DNA of 64,000 nt from Sabethes cyaneus (lineage: Eukaryota > Arthropoda > Insecta > Diptera > Culicidae). The stretch is from the NCBI RefSeq assembly GCF_943734655.1, contig NC_071355.1, positions 57,349,449-57,413,448 on the forward strand. The letters run 5' to 3'. Positions 44,063 through 55,217 of the stretch are shown here, one piece after another; within the stretch, counting starts at the first letter, position 1; the number at the start of each line of letters is the position of its first letter. Both the position numbers and the translations under genes were made by a program. The notes under the pieces were generated by a model. It was not told the DNA's origin, did no database searches, and saw only the letters and a program-made list of their open reading frames with translations.

Positions 44063-44829
44063 TGGAATGAAGTTTTATTCCTCTGGTAAAAAGCTAAATC
44101 AGTGAGATAACTTTGTTAACTTGAAAATATATATCCGTGAGCAGAAAAGATAAAATTTTACTTTCAAATTATCCTGATTGATTTGGTTTAGAGCGGTCAC
44201 AAAAAATATCCGATTGAATAAATAACAAAATTTTCAGCAGTTTTCGTAGTTGTGCAGCATATGCACATTAAATTTTACCGTGCATATTAGGCTGATGAGT
44301 TGATAAAATCGAAATTTTGCGATTTTTGAATAACTGAAACAAGATAAATGTATACAATAAGCTAATTTCAAATTCTAGCAAACTCATTTTAATTGCTTCC
44401 TGTGACATAAAACCCGATTGATATTAATTTTCTTTCTGCCATTCCCACTTTGCTTTGATGATTTTTTGTTTGTGGGCTCAAAAAATATTAAAATATGGAA
44501 ATACGGCTTCGCATAAAAATTGTTTTCGGTGTTGAATTCTAATATTCTCTATAATAGCAGCAAAAATCTGTTTGGTCAGAGTGTTTACCATATTAAAAGC
44601 ACTATAAAACTAACAGATTTATTGCGGTTTAGTAACCGCTCTGATATATTTTGTGTTAATACGCCCCAGTTATAGTAAGTTTATAAGAGATGTGGCTAAC
44701 TAGTTTTATCATGGTTATATAAGCAACCAAAATAAACTGGCTATATTGACATTTTTATTATCGTTTTAAAGCTAAGCTAGCTGTAAATATGTTTTGACTT
44801 GTATTATCATTTATCATTTATCATATTGG
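44063..44829. other. No gene seen
   Basis: AT-rich noncoding DNA. Contains the GCAGCATATGCACATTAAAT block at 44251 shared with 13209. Confidence 0.4.
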
Positions 44830-45018
44830 TATTGCGTAATACCATGACATAAAATTAGACTTGAAATTAAATTTTTGGAAATTGGAATCAATAATTTGTA
44901 TGTTGTACTTGGAACACTGATTGCACTTGAAATTGGACTTGAACAAAGGTTTGAAATTTGAGATAAAATTGACATTAAGTTAATTTTGAAATTTTACTTA
45001 AAATGAAACATTATAGCT
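44830..45018. repeat. Degenerate AATTGGAC array (copy 3)
   Basis: TTGAAATTAAATTTTTGGAA, CTTGAAATTGGACTTGAA and similar words. The Helitron-like element at 45019 follows directly, and a matching array resumes at 49890 after it. Confidence 0.55.
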
Positions 45019-45045
45019 TCTTATATATAAATATGGATTTCTGTA

Positions 45046-45522
45046 GTAGAATCAATATATATATATAGAATGCCAGTGTCGCTGTTTTTCTACAGGACTC
45101 ATTGTAGTTAACATGATGCTAACAATCTGTTTCAAGTCTGTGAATCGGGAACTTCATTGTCAAACTTGCTCATTGTTATTTAACTGTTCTTTATGTGTAC
45201 GCTGGTTGGTGCTGTCATAAGTGCGCTCATCGCTGTTCATCGTTTTCTTTTCGTTCGGATGAATTGAATCCAATAACTGCGCCCTTTTGCACCGATTTTT
45301 TCAGAAATTTGAAGCAAGCGAAGTTTCCCATCACATTACTTGGCAGCCATATTTCAAATTTTAAACTGGTTGTCAAAGTTTGACAATGAGATTCCCCTTT
45401 TGACGAATCTCAGGCACACACACAAATGCATATATATAATGTAAATACATTATCTGAACATGTGTGATGTTTACCAAGCGCACTGCAGCGACACTAGCAT
45501 TCTATATATATATTGATTATAC
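45046..45522. mobile_element. 477-bp MITE in the Helitron 5' end
   Basis: Inverted ends of about 37 bases: GTAGAATCAATATATATATA then GAATGCCAGTGTCGCTG on the left, and the matching complement ending at 45522. TA flanks both sides (45044-45045 and 45523-45524). It separates GGATTTCTG from the following (TCTG)n tract of the host element. The 62-codon frame at 45195-45383 inside is not recognised. Confidence 0.7.
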
Positions 45523-45705
45523 TATTTCTGTCTGTCTGTCTGTCTGTCTTTCGGGATGTTCCTTATAGAATTAAAACCTACTGAACCAATAGGCGTGAAA
45601 ATTTGCATGTAGAGGTTTTTGGGGCCAGGAAAGGTTTTAATGATGGTTAGAGACCCCTGCCCCCACTACGAGGGGGGGGGGGCTGCCATACAAATGAAAT
45701 ACAAA

Positions 45706-45727
45706 TCTATACCTATAAAGAAGGATT

Positions 45728-45777
<50 letters not shown>

Positions 45778-47975
45778 CGTATGTTCCTTATAGAATCGAA
45801 AAGTACTGAACCAATCGGCATGAAAATATGCATGTAGAGGTTTTTTGGGGCCAGAAAAGGTTTTAGTGATGGTTAGAAACCCCTCTTCCCACTAAGAGGG
45901 GGGGGGGCTCCCATACAAATGAAACACAAATTTCTGCATAACTCGACAACTAATCAAGCAAATAGAACAAAATTTGGCATGTGGGTGTTTTCGGTGACAA
46001 GAATTTATTCTATGATAAATTGAGACCCCTCCCCTCTTTATAAGGGGGATTATAACTCCTCTCCTCTTTAAAAGGGGGGGCTTCCGTACAAATTTCCTCA
46101 TAACTCGAGAACTAATCAAGCAAATGGAACAAAATTTGGCATGTGAAAGTTTTCGAGGGCAAGAATATTTTCTATAGTCAATTCGGACCCTTCCTCACTT
46201 TAAGAGGGGGGCTCCTGTACCAAAGAAACACAATTTTCCTCATAACTCGAGAAGTAATTAAGCAAATGGAGCCAAATTTGGCATGTGGGTGTTTTTGGAG
46301 ACAAAAAATCTTTCTATGATGAATTAGGACCCCTACCCGTTTTAAGAGGGGGGGCTCCTATACAAATGAAATTCAAATTTCCTCATAACTGAAGAACTAA
46401 TCAAGCAAATGGAACAAAATTTGGCATGTGAAAGTTTTCGAGGGCAAGAGTATTTTCTATGGTAAATAAAGACACCTCCCTACTTTAAGAGGGGGGGCTC
46501 CTATACAATCGAAATACAAATTTCCTCATAACTCGAGAACTAATCAAGCAAATGGAACAAAATTTGGCACGTGGGTGTTTTTGGAGACAAAATTTTTTTC
46601 TATGATGAATTGGAACCCCTGCCCGTCTTAGGAAGGGGGGCCCCTATACAAATGAAATGCAAATTTCCTCATAACTCGAGAATGAATCAAGCAAATGGAA
46701 CCAAATTTGGCATGTGAAAGTTTTCTAGGACAAGAATATTTTCTATGGTGAATTAGGACCCCTCTCAACTTTAAGAGGGGGGCTCCTATACAAACGAAAT
46801 ACAAATTTCCTCATAACTCGAGAACTAATCAAGCAAATGGAACCAAATTTGGCACGTGGGTGTTTTTGGAGACAAAATTTTTTTCTATGATGAATTGGGA
46901 CCCCTACCCACTTTAGGAGGGGGGGCTCCTATACAAATGAAATTCAAATTTCCTCATAACTCGAGAACTAATCAAGCAAATAGAACCAAATTTGGCATGT
47001 GGAGGTTTCTAGAGACAAAAATATTTTCTATGGTGAATTAGGACCCCTCCCAACTTTAAGAGGGGGTGCTTCTACACAAATGAAATACAAATTTCCTCAT
47101 AATTTAAGAACTAATCAAGCAAATGGAACCATATTTGGCATGTGGGTGTTTTTGGAGGCAAGAATATTTTCTATGGTATATTTTCTATGGATTTCCCCAC
47201 TTTAAAAGGGGGGGGGGGCTCCTATACAAATGAAAAACCAATTTCCTCATAACTCGAGAACTAATCAAGCAAATGGAACCCAATTTGACATGTAAGTGGT
47301 TTTGGACGCAAGATTTTTTTCTGTGGTGCATTGAGACCCCTCTCTTCTTTAGAAAGCGAGTTATGGCCCATCTCGCCTTTAAGAGGGTGGGCTTCCATAC
47401 AAATGAAATGCAAATTTCCTCTTATCTCGAGAACTAATCAATCAAATGGAACCAAATTTGGCATGTGGGAGTTTTAGATGGCAGAAATTTTTTCTATGGT
47501 GAATTACGACCCCTTCCCCTTTTAAGAGGGGAGCTCCCATACAAATGAAATTCAAATTTCCTTATAACTTGAGAACTAATCAAGCAAATGGAACCAAATT
47601 TGGCATGTGGGAGATTTTGGAGTCTTGAATTTATTTTACGATAGTTAGAGACCTCTCACCCCTGTGGTAGGGGGATATGGACTCTCATACAAATAAAACA
47701 GAAATTTTTGCGAAACTCAAAAACTAATCGAACTCGAGAAATTCGAGACTCTTCCATAAAACATTAGTCAATACAAGACCACAAAAGCTATCTATAGTAA
47801 CACTAGATCATTCAGGACGAGACGGTCGCGAGTGTTGCCGGTGACCCGTCGTCAGAAGCGCCGCCCACCGGGGGGCTTGCAAAACTCGAGATTGTGACAA
47901 AGATCATCCGAGATTCATGATTTATGTACAACGCAGGTTAATTTGTGGCAATACGAAGTTTGTCGGGTCAGCTAG
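45706..47975 (+). mobile_element. Inner Helitron-like element, 2270 bp
   Basis: Starts TCTATACCTATAAAGAAGG, followed by (TCTG)n at 45727-45778, and ends GTTTGTCGGGTCAGCTAG. It lies in the outer element between ATACAAA and TTTCTGCATAACTCGAG, i.e. between A and T with no duplication. The interior has about 12 units of roughly 143 bp. Each unit has a C-rich and a G-rich run able to form a hairpin. It is non-coding. Confidence 0.8.
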
Positions 47976-49889
47976 TTTCTGCATAACTCGAGAACTAAAC
48001 AAACAAATAGAACAAAATTTGGAATGTGTGTGTTTTTGGTGACAAGAATTTATTCTATGGTAAATTGAGACCCCTCCCCTCTTTAGAAGGGGAATTATGA
48101 CTCCTCTCCTCTTTAAGAAGGGGAGCTTCCATACAAATGAAATACAAATTTCCTCATAACTCGAGAACTAATCAAGCAAATGGAAGCAAATTTGGCATGT
48201 GGAGGTTTTTGGAGGCAAAAATATATTCTATGGTGAATTAGGACCCCTCACCACTTTAAGAGGGGGGGGGGCTTCTACACAAATGAAATACAAATTTCCT
48301 CATAATTCGAGAACTAATCAAGCAAATGGAACCATATTTGGTATGTGGGTGTTTTTGGAGCCAACCATTTTTTCTATGATGAATTAGGACCCCTTACCTT
48401 TTTAGGAGGGGGGCTCCCATACAAACGAAATACAATTTTCCTCATAACTCTATAACTAATCAAGCAAATGGAACCAAATTTGGCATATAGGTGTTTTTGT
48501 AGGCAAGAATATTTTCTATGGTGAATTAGGAGACCCTCTCCACTTTAGGAAGGGGGCTCCTATACAAATGAAATGCAAATTTCCTCATAACTCGAGAATT
48601 AATCAATCAAATGAAACCAAATTTGACATGTAAGTGGTTTTGGAGGCAAGATTTTTTTCTATGGTGAATTGAGACCCCTCTCCTCCTTAGAAAGCGTGTT
48701 ATGACCCATCTCCCCTTTAAGAGGGTGGGCTTCCATACAAATGAAATGCAAATTTCCTCTTATCTCAAGAACTAATCAAGCAAATGGAACCAAATTTGGT
48801 ATGTGGGAGATTTTGGAGTCTTGAAATAAATTTATGATAGTTAGAGACCTCTCACCCCTGTGGTAAGGGGATATGGACTCTCAAATACAAATAAAACAGA
48901 AATTTTTGCGAAACTCAAAAACTAATCAAACTCGAGAAATTCGAGACGCTTCCATAAAACATTAGTCATTAACAAGACCACAAAAATTATCTATAGTAAC
49001 ACTAGATCATTCAGGACGAGACGGCCGCGAGTGTTGCCGGCGACCCGCCGTCGGAAGCGCCGCCCACTGGGGGGAGGCAACTCCCCGCAGAAATCACTAC
49101 TGTCTAGGTTTATTTGTTTTCCTAGGTCTAACTGGGTTTCCTGGAACGAGCGACAGCGAGTAAGGAGAGGATCACGAAATGGTACTTTCCACAAAAAAGT
49201 TTTCCGTGAAATGGTACATTCCCCTTAAGGTTTTTCGCAAAATGATACTCTGCGAAATTTTGTACAATTATGGCGAATATTACTATCCGCTTTCTGGCTA
49301 TGCAATGAGGGGACAGGGGAGTTGTTTTCTACTTTACTGAGAGAAAAAATTGCAAATTTGTATATTAAACTACCCATTCCTGGTAACTCATAAGCATTAA
49401 CATAAGCAGCAAACCAGCGAATCTGGCATTTTATACTGCACGTTGTTGTATATTAGCTTTTTGACTGCATAGGTGTTGTAAATTGGCATCTAAAATTGTA
49501 TTCAAATTTTTCGTGTCGGTAATTAGCTGTAAATTAGCATTGTCAGCACTATAAGAAGGTTATCAGTAAAGTAGCTGTATATTTTGCCAAAATAGCATTT
49601 AAGTGGCATTTAAGGCGAATTAAATGCTTATTGACCTACATTTGAATAGAATTGGTGATGCATATTGGTTACCTGGGATGCTTTCATAGTTACGTAACTG
49701 CCAAAATGAATCATCTAAGGTTGAACTCCTCAGAAACTTGCAAAACTCGAGATTGTGACAAAGATCATCCGAGATTCATGATTTATGTACAACATAGGTT
49801 AATTTGTGGCAATACGCAGTTTGTCGGGTCAGCTAGTTTTATAATAAATATCATAGAGACGGTGGAACACGTGCCCCACGTCAGGCACT

Positions 49890-50460
49890 CTGGGGGATTT
49901 GAACATAAAATTGAAATTGGTCTCAATATCGAACTAGAATTTCGGCTTAAAATTGAAGTTAAATTTTCTCCCAATTTAGACAGGAAGTTTGACTTGAGAT
50001 GAAATTGGAAATTGAACTCAAAATTGGAACTGAATTAAGACTTCCAATTTAGACATGCAATAGGATTTCAAGTGGCGACTTGAAATTGTATTTGAACTTG
50101 TTTTGAAACTAACTTTAAAATCGAAGCTATATTTGAAATTTGACGCTAAATTTTTTGTTAAATTGAACATTAAATTCTGCTTGATATTGCACTAAAAATG
50201 GCTTGAAATTGGACTAAAAATGAAATTGGACTCAAGTTTGGCCAAATTCAGAGTAGAAGCTTCCCGACAAACTGGGCTTTAAATTGAACCTAAAATTGAA
50301 CTTAAGGGTTTCAGGGCCTTGTGGCTTCAAATTGGCCTTGAGAATTCCTTTGAAACTAGAGTTTAATAGGACGTACAGTTTGATTTGAAATTCTAGTTGA
50401 AATTGGATTTGAAATTATACTCGGAATCGAACCTGAAACTATTTGATTTGTATTAAATAG
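49890..50460. repeat. Degenerate AATTGGAC array (copy 4)
   Basis: The longest copy: dozens of TTGAAATTGGA, AAAATTGAACTT and related words. The 116-codon plus frame ending at 50002 reads into it and is not a gene. Confidence 0.6.
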
Positions 50461-50519
50461 AACTTCATATAATATCAAATTGTACTTTTTTTGTTAGATT
50501 ATAGTCACTTTAACCAGCT

Positions 50520-50605
50520 TGGGTCATTCGTCACTTCTGTGGGGTTGGGATTTGAACCCGGGTCCTCGGCGTGAGAAGCGTGAGAAGCGTGATTGCTAAC
50601 CAGTA
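50520..50605 (-). mobile_element. tRNA-like SINE head
   Basis: The minus strand reads ACTGGTTAGCAATCACGC (A-box region), a CTTCTCACGCCGAG anticodon-like arm, then GACCCGGGTTCAAATCCCAA (T arm and B box). GTGAGAAGC is duplicated in the anticodon arm. It is interrupted at its 5' end by the MITE at 50606-50954. It has no acceptor pairing, so it is not a functional tRNA. Confidence 0.5.
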
Positions 50606-50954
50606 CTGCCCATGGATGCATAGTTGACGTGTCCAAAATGTATGCTATTGGTTTCACGTAATGCTAATGGTTGACATAATTCCCCGCATAATCAATCAGC
50701 ATAGTAACCTATTTGTTTTTGTAGCTTTACGCCAAGTTATGGGAATAATCATTCAAAAACACAATAAATGAGGAATGAATCATAAAACTCCATCAGTCCT
50801 GTTTGGAATAATAAACTCTACTAAATTGACAGATTATTCGATTGAAAAAGTTTATAGCAAAGATTATATGGCTTTAAACGTTTTCCACGATAAAAATGCG
50901 TTTTCTCAACAATCATGGTGCTGGTCGTTACGTCGACTATGCATCCATGGGCAG
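50606..50954. mobile_element. 349-bp MITE with CTGCCCATGGATGCATAG ends
   Basis: Inverted ends CTGCCCATGGATGCATAGTT at 50606-50625 and complement of CTGCCCATGGATGCATAGTC ending at 50954, extending a few bases further (GACGT). The central part is AT-rich and noncoding. The target duplication is not clear. Confidence 0.7.
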
Positions 50955-50959
50955 ACTAG

Positions 50960-51070
50960 GACATAGGACTTAAAGTATAATTTGAATTTTTACTTGACAC
51001 GAGAAATAGAAACCGACTTTAAATTGGAATTGACAATTTATTTGAAATTTGAAATTTGATTTGAGACTGG
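50960..51070. repeat. Degenerate AATTGGAC array (copy 5)
   Basis: Short stretch with TTAAATTGGAATTGACAATT and TTTGAAATTTGAAATTTG, the same type as the other arrays. Confidence 0.5.
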
Positions 51071-54000
51071 GTCTATTTATTTATCGCAAAAATACCAGAT
51101 TATTAAAATAGTTTTCGTACATTCGTAGGTACCTTGAGGAATTATTTTCTTACGTCGATGTATGTAAAAAAGGTAGAGCACGTACTCTAGCGCGGCCCAG
51201 CCTTGGCACGTCAACATGATTAAAATGAGGAATTGTCTTTATCAAATGCCATATTTTCAAATAACTTCTTTTTCTCGTAACCTCCTATGTTTTTCATCAA
51301 ATTTGTTTTGAATTATTTTTCGACAAACGAAACTAATTTTATATTTTTATTTCTTTCTAGGTATGGATATTTTGGTTTGGTTGTCAAAATCCAATAACAA
51401 CTTGTTCATTCGCGCACGATTTTCTCACTATTAAGTGGTAAGGTAACGTAAAATCACAGAGAAGTAAAATACGATTTGTCAGATTCATAAAATTTGTTGG
51501 TTTAAACACTTGGAAAACCGCTTTAATGTATTTATCATTCTGAAGAGCCTCTAAAAGGAGGAAAACGTGAAGATTTAGTATGTGAAAATAAGATTGTAAG
51601 CAACACTGCTCATTTCATTTTGGCGATAGTAGCGCTATCTGTGATCGGTTATGCAAACTTTTGACAGCGTTTGGTTGTATGAGTAAACATTTTTCCGTTT
51701 AATTGGGATTCGCAGTTTAAAACTAACGTGGTTCCGAAATATTCAGCATGCAAGAGAAAAAAGAAAAATTATAGTGCACAGTCACACCGCAGCAAGCAGA
51801 CAACCTAAAGCGTCAAACGACCAATTATATTCGGAACCCGGGTGAAGAAGCTGAGCTCAAATTATATCTAATCTAATTTTGTTTTCCATAGGACTGAAAG
51901 ATTTAGAAACTCTGGACTAAGTAAGTATATTTCGCTGACTACTTTACTATTCGGAGTTAGAGAACAGAGCGGCGTCCTGTCCTAAAGGACACGCAACAGT
52001 TTCAAAAAAAAAATTAAGAGTTTTCTTCAAATTCCTGTATTTTTACATGAAATTTAAGCTGCTTCCAAAAACGGACTTTATGAAACCGACGTTCAGAAAT
52101 GTTGCTCCTTAAAACATTAAATTAATATATTGCAACTGCACTTTTATAAAATTTTCTGGATCCTCTTTTGAAACAAAGACGTCACATTTGGGTTACCATA
52201 ACAGTTGTCCTATTGTCCCATTTTTTCATAATTTTTTATCAATCTTTGTTTTAGAGAAATTATTAGTGTCCAGGTATAAAGGCTGTCTGGCCAAGGACTT
52301 ACCAATATCTTTTGCCTCTGATTTGTAGACTTAACGAATCTTTCAAATGGAAAAAACCTCCTCAGAAAAAGTTTCTGCTATCGATTGCACCCCCAGCTGA
52401 AGGAAAAGTTTGCTTCTCTTTATCAAGTCCAGTATTGTGCGAAAGTTTGCTTTCGATCACCCTACTAAACCGTTAAAGCGAAAAATCAAGCTACGAATTC
52501 TTGTCAGAAACAAAGTTCCAAACGATTGGTGAAAAAGTGTATTGTTACTATAGAAACAAGAACGTCGAAATCAAATTGATCCATAAGGCAACGATTGACA
52601 GGGGATTGGCTCTCACACGAAGCCAGGAAGCGATAAACTTTTTCCTCTTTTCTAATAAAAGTTGGCGCTTGGCTTTAAATTCTTTCAGATAACTTTAAAA
52701 ACAATTTGATTGCGACTTCCTATTTGATATGTTATTTGCGTTTTTTGTTACATAAAAATATAAAAACAAACTGCATGGATGGAAAATTTGTGCATATAGA
52801 CACATAGACGTAACTAAAATTTATTGCTGTACTGCAAGCACCTTTTTCTGTAACACAAATAAAAATTATTGAGATAGACACCGCTATTCTATATTTCGAA
52901 CGGATTGGTATTTCGAACGAAATTTCCGCCTACAAATTCAATTGGGTAAAACATCTCGTTCGAAACAAGTCCAACGAAATAAAGATTCGTAACTGTAATT
53001 TTGCACAATCAACAGATGAAAGCACTACGTTCCGGATGAGTTACCCATCAAATAAAGATTCATCAATTGCGAAGTCGCAATCGCAGATGTGTGTGGTAGT
53101 CCAAAAGGCAGAGGGGAAATGCGTACGCGAACATGAAAGCATAAATTATCAATTAATTTCGGATAAAATATACATAATTCATGCCCCCTTCGGTGGCTCC
53201 TCGCATCCTTCAATTACATCGGACGCGTGAGGATTTTCGCTTCGGCTTTATCCCTTTGACTCACACTTTGTTAGGCAACATATAAGCTACGCATGTGGCA
53301 AAATGCATCATCATCTCCATCATAGTGGAGGCATTATCCTACCACTTGCTGTGTAAGGAACGGCCATGTACCGACAAATCCCTCGCAGAAGATTTTCCTT
53401 TAGCCCACGGTAAGTAGGTAGACTGCGCGCCAGGCCCGACTGATGCTGTCCTGTCCTGTTGTACCTCAATATGGATCACGATGCTCCGTCCGACAGTGGA
53501 TGGCTCTCTCGGTCTCGGTCTTGATGTTGATGATGGTGCTGATGCTGGCTGGTGTGCGGCTGCCGGTAATCATGATTGATGCTCTTGATGAGTTTTGCGA
53601 GTGTACTCGTGTGCGCCAATATTATTACGGCGTAGACATGATTCACCATACACCGGTTTTCTGTTTCGCTGGGCACATGTTTTGTGTGGGTAGTTTGGTA
53701 CCAGAACTAAATTTAGTGTGATGTTCTACTCGTTTACCCACTTTCCCTTTCCCGAACGGGGGTGTAATTGCTGCTACGAGAAGAAACAATCTTATCTCCG
53801 ACAGCTCCTTGCTACGGGCCTGTGCGCTATCGTAATCACCTATAGGGGAAACAGTGGTTTTCCGGACGACCATTCCTGCGTTTAGCCCGGCTGATGGATC
53901 ACCCGGATGCCTTCGTCGGTTCCATCCGTTGCGTGCCGTCGACTGTTTCGACACTTTATCCATCAAGCAACCTTTCATCGATAGCCAGCAACAGATTGAC

Positions 54001-54829
54001 TAGGAAAGGAGGAAGCAACTGACGTACGGCACGGCACGGCGGATTGCTGAAAATGAAATCTCGTTCGAGGTAATTTTGACTTATGCAACAGTCATCAGAA
54101 CGCCGTTTACCGATGAAATCACGGTCCGCTCCCAGCAGGGGGAAATTAACCGAGCCTGATTACCGAGCCGCCATCGAGCAAACATCGGTATTAATTGTTT
54201 TTCAGCTGTACGAGTCATTCGTTCGAGGGCCATTGACAGGACAGGACCAATTTTTTCGTTCAAAAATCTTCTATATATTTTAATACTTAAACAGTTTCTG
54301 TTCGCAATACAGTTGGTAAGGTTGGGTGAAATGGCTCGACATTTAACACTATCATCATTCCTGTCGATTGACATTAGCTTCTTTCAGTTTAGTTTGTCCT
54401 TTCTTCCTGAATGGATGAAAATATAATAAAAAGGGTATATTGCCAACATTGTGTATCCTTTTTTATGTATCATACGAACTCGAAATAACCTTTGTCGGTC
54501 AAAGGGAGAGGGGACATTTATGACGACGCGAGTAAATGTGTGGCTGCGTGTATTGTAGTAAGTTAATTCAGAAGAAATTTTTGGGATACGGCTTTCACTT
54601 GATTCCGTATTTGAGCAAGGGAGACATAAGCTGTGTCTGTTATGTGCTAGGATTTGTTTTCTGTTTTGATTTAGCTGCATGAGATAAATGATTTACGTGA
54701 AAAGAATAATTTTAACAGCAGACTCTGTTTCAAAGTATCTAAAAGTATCTCGCATTATATGGATCGTCCATAGTATTTTTAAAGATATTTTAAGGTGACC
54801 GCCTGTTGATCCAAATTTCTCCAATTAAC
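51071..54829. other. No recognisable gene
   Basis: Unassigned, partly AT-rich. 52898-52990 repeats TTCGAACGAAAT-like words. 53400-54100 is less AT-rich, with several 60-111-codon frames on both strands, none with a known motif. This is one of the better places to look for unannotated host sequence. Confidence 0.4.
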
Positions 54830-55150
54830 TCGATTATAGGCTGCCACTCTCCAATTCCTTGGACACCGTGTGCTCGCCGCCAGAACTCATTCGACCTGAT
54901 CTAACCAACAAGCTGCTGGTCGTCTGTTCCCACCGGTTTTAAGGCAAAAACCATGTTCAGAGGGTAATTCCGGCATTCTTGCAACATACCTCCAACCAAC
55001 TCCATCGTATCCATCCAATTCTAGTCACCTCTTAAATATTGGGTGCGCCGTAGAGCTACGTAAGTTTATTGTCCATCCTCACTCGCCATGCTTCGTAATC
55101 TTATATGCCGTCGAGCGTTGTCCTTGTTCCGTGTCCGCAGAGAATAACTG
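54830..55150 (-). pseudogene. RTE-like LINE thumb and tail fragment
   Basis: The minus strand shows TRPVILCGHGT near 55150 (compare LIRPVVLYG) and RVRMDNKL, LYGAPNI and NRWEQTTSSLL in successive frames, the region after the RT thumb. Many stops. It continues to 55217, where the Helitron-like element starts. Confidence 0.6.
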
Positions 55151-55217
55151 GTCTAGTGATCATTTTGGACAAGGCCAGGGTATACTTTATATGGTAGCTT
55201 AATCTATTCGACCACAA

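Larger units (their letters stand above)
45019..49836 (+). mobile_element. Outer Helitron-like element with tandem interior
   Basis: The 5' end is TCTTATATATAAATATGGATTTCTG and the 3' end GTTTGTCGGGTCAGCTAG at 49819-49836, followed by T. The interior is a tandem array of about 143-bp units (CATAACTCGAGAACTAATCA, AAATTTGGCATGTG, GGACCCCTCCCCACTTT). It is interrupted by a MITE (45046-45522) and by a second Helitron-like element (45706-47975). Near the 3' end, 49084-49735 is a longer tail present here and in 1610-2272 but deleted in the two other large copies. No Rep/helicase frame. Confidence 0.7.

Noticed and set aside
45619..49228. Several 60-75-codon frames with PPLLK and SSRVMRKF-type repeats (also 55337-56826)
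   Set aside because: Translated 143-bp Helitron units; they recur wherever the unit does and end at random.
50540..50605. Possible functional tRNA gene on the minus strand
   Set aside because: There is a good B box, but no acceptor stem; the anticodon arm contains a duplicated GTGAGAAGC and a MITE cuts the 5' side. Treated as a SINE head.
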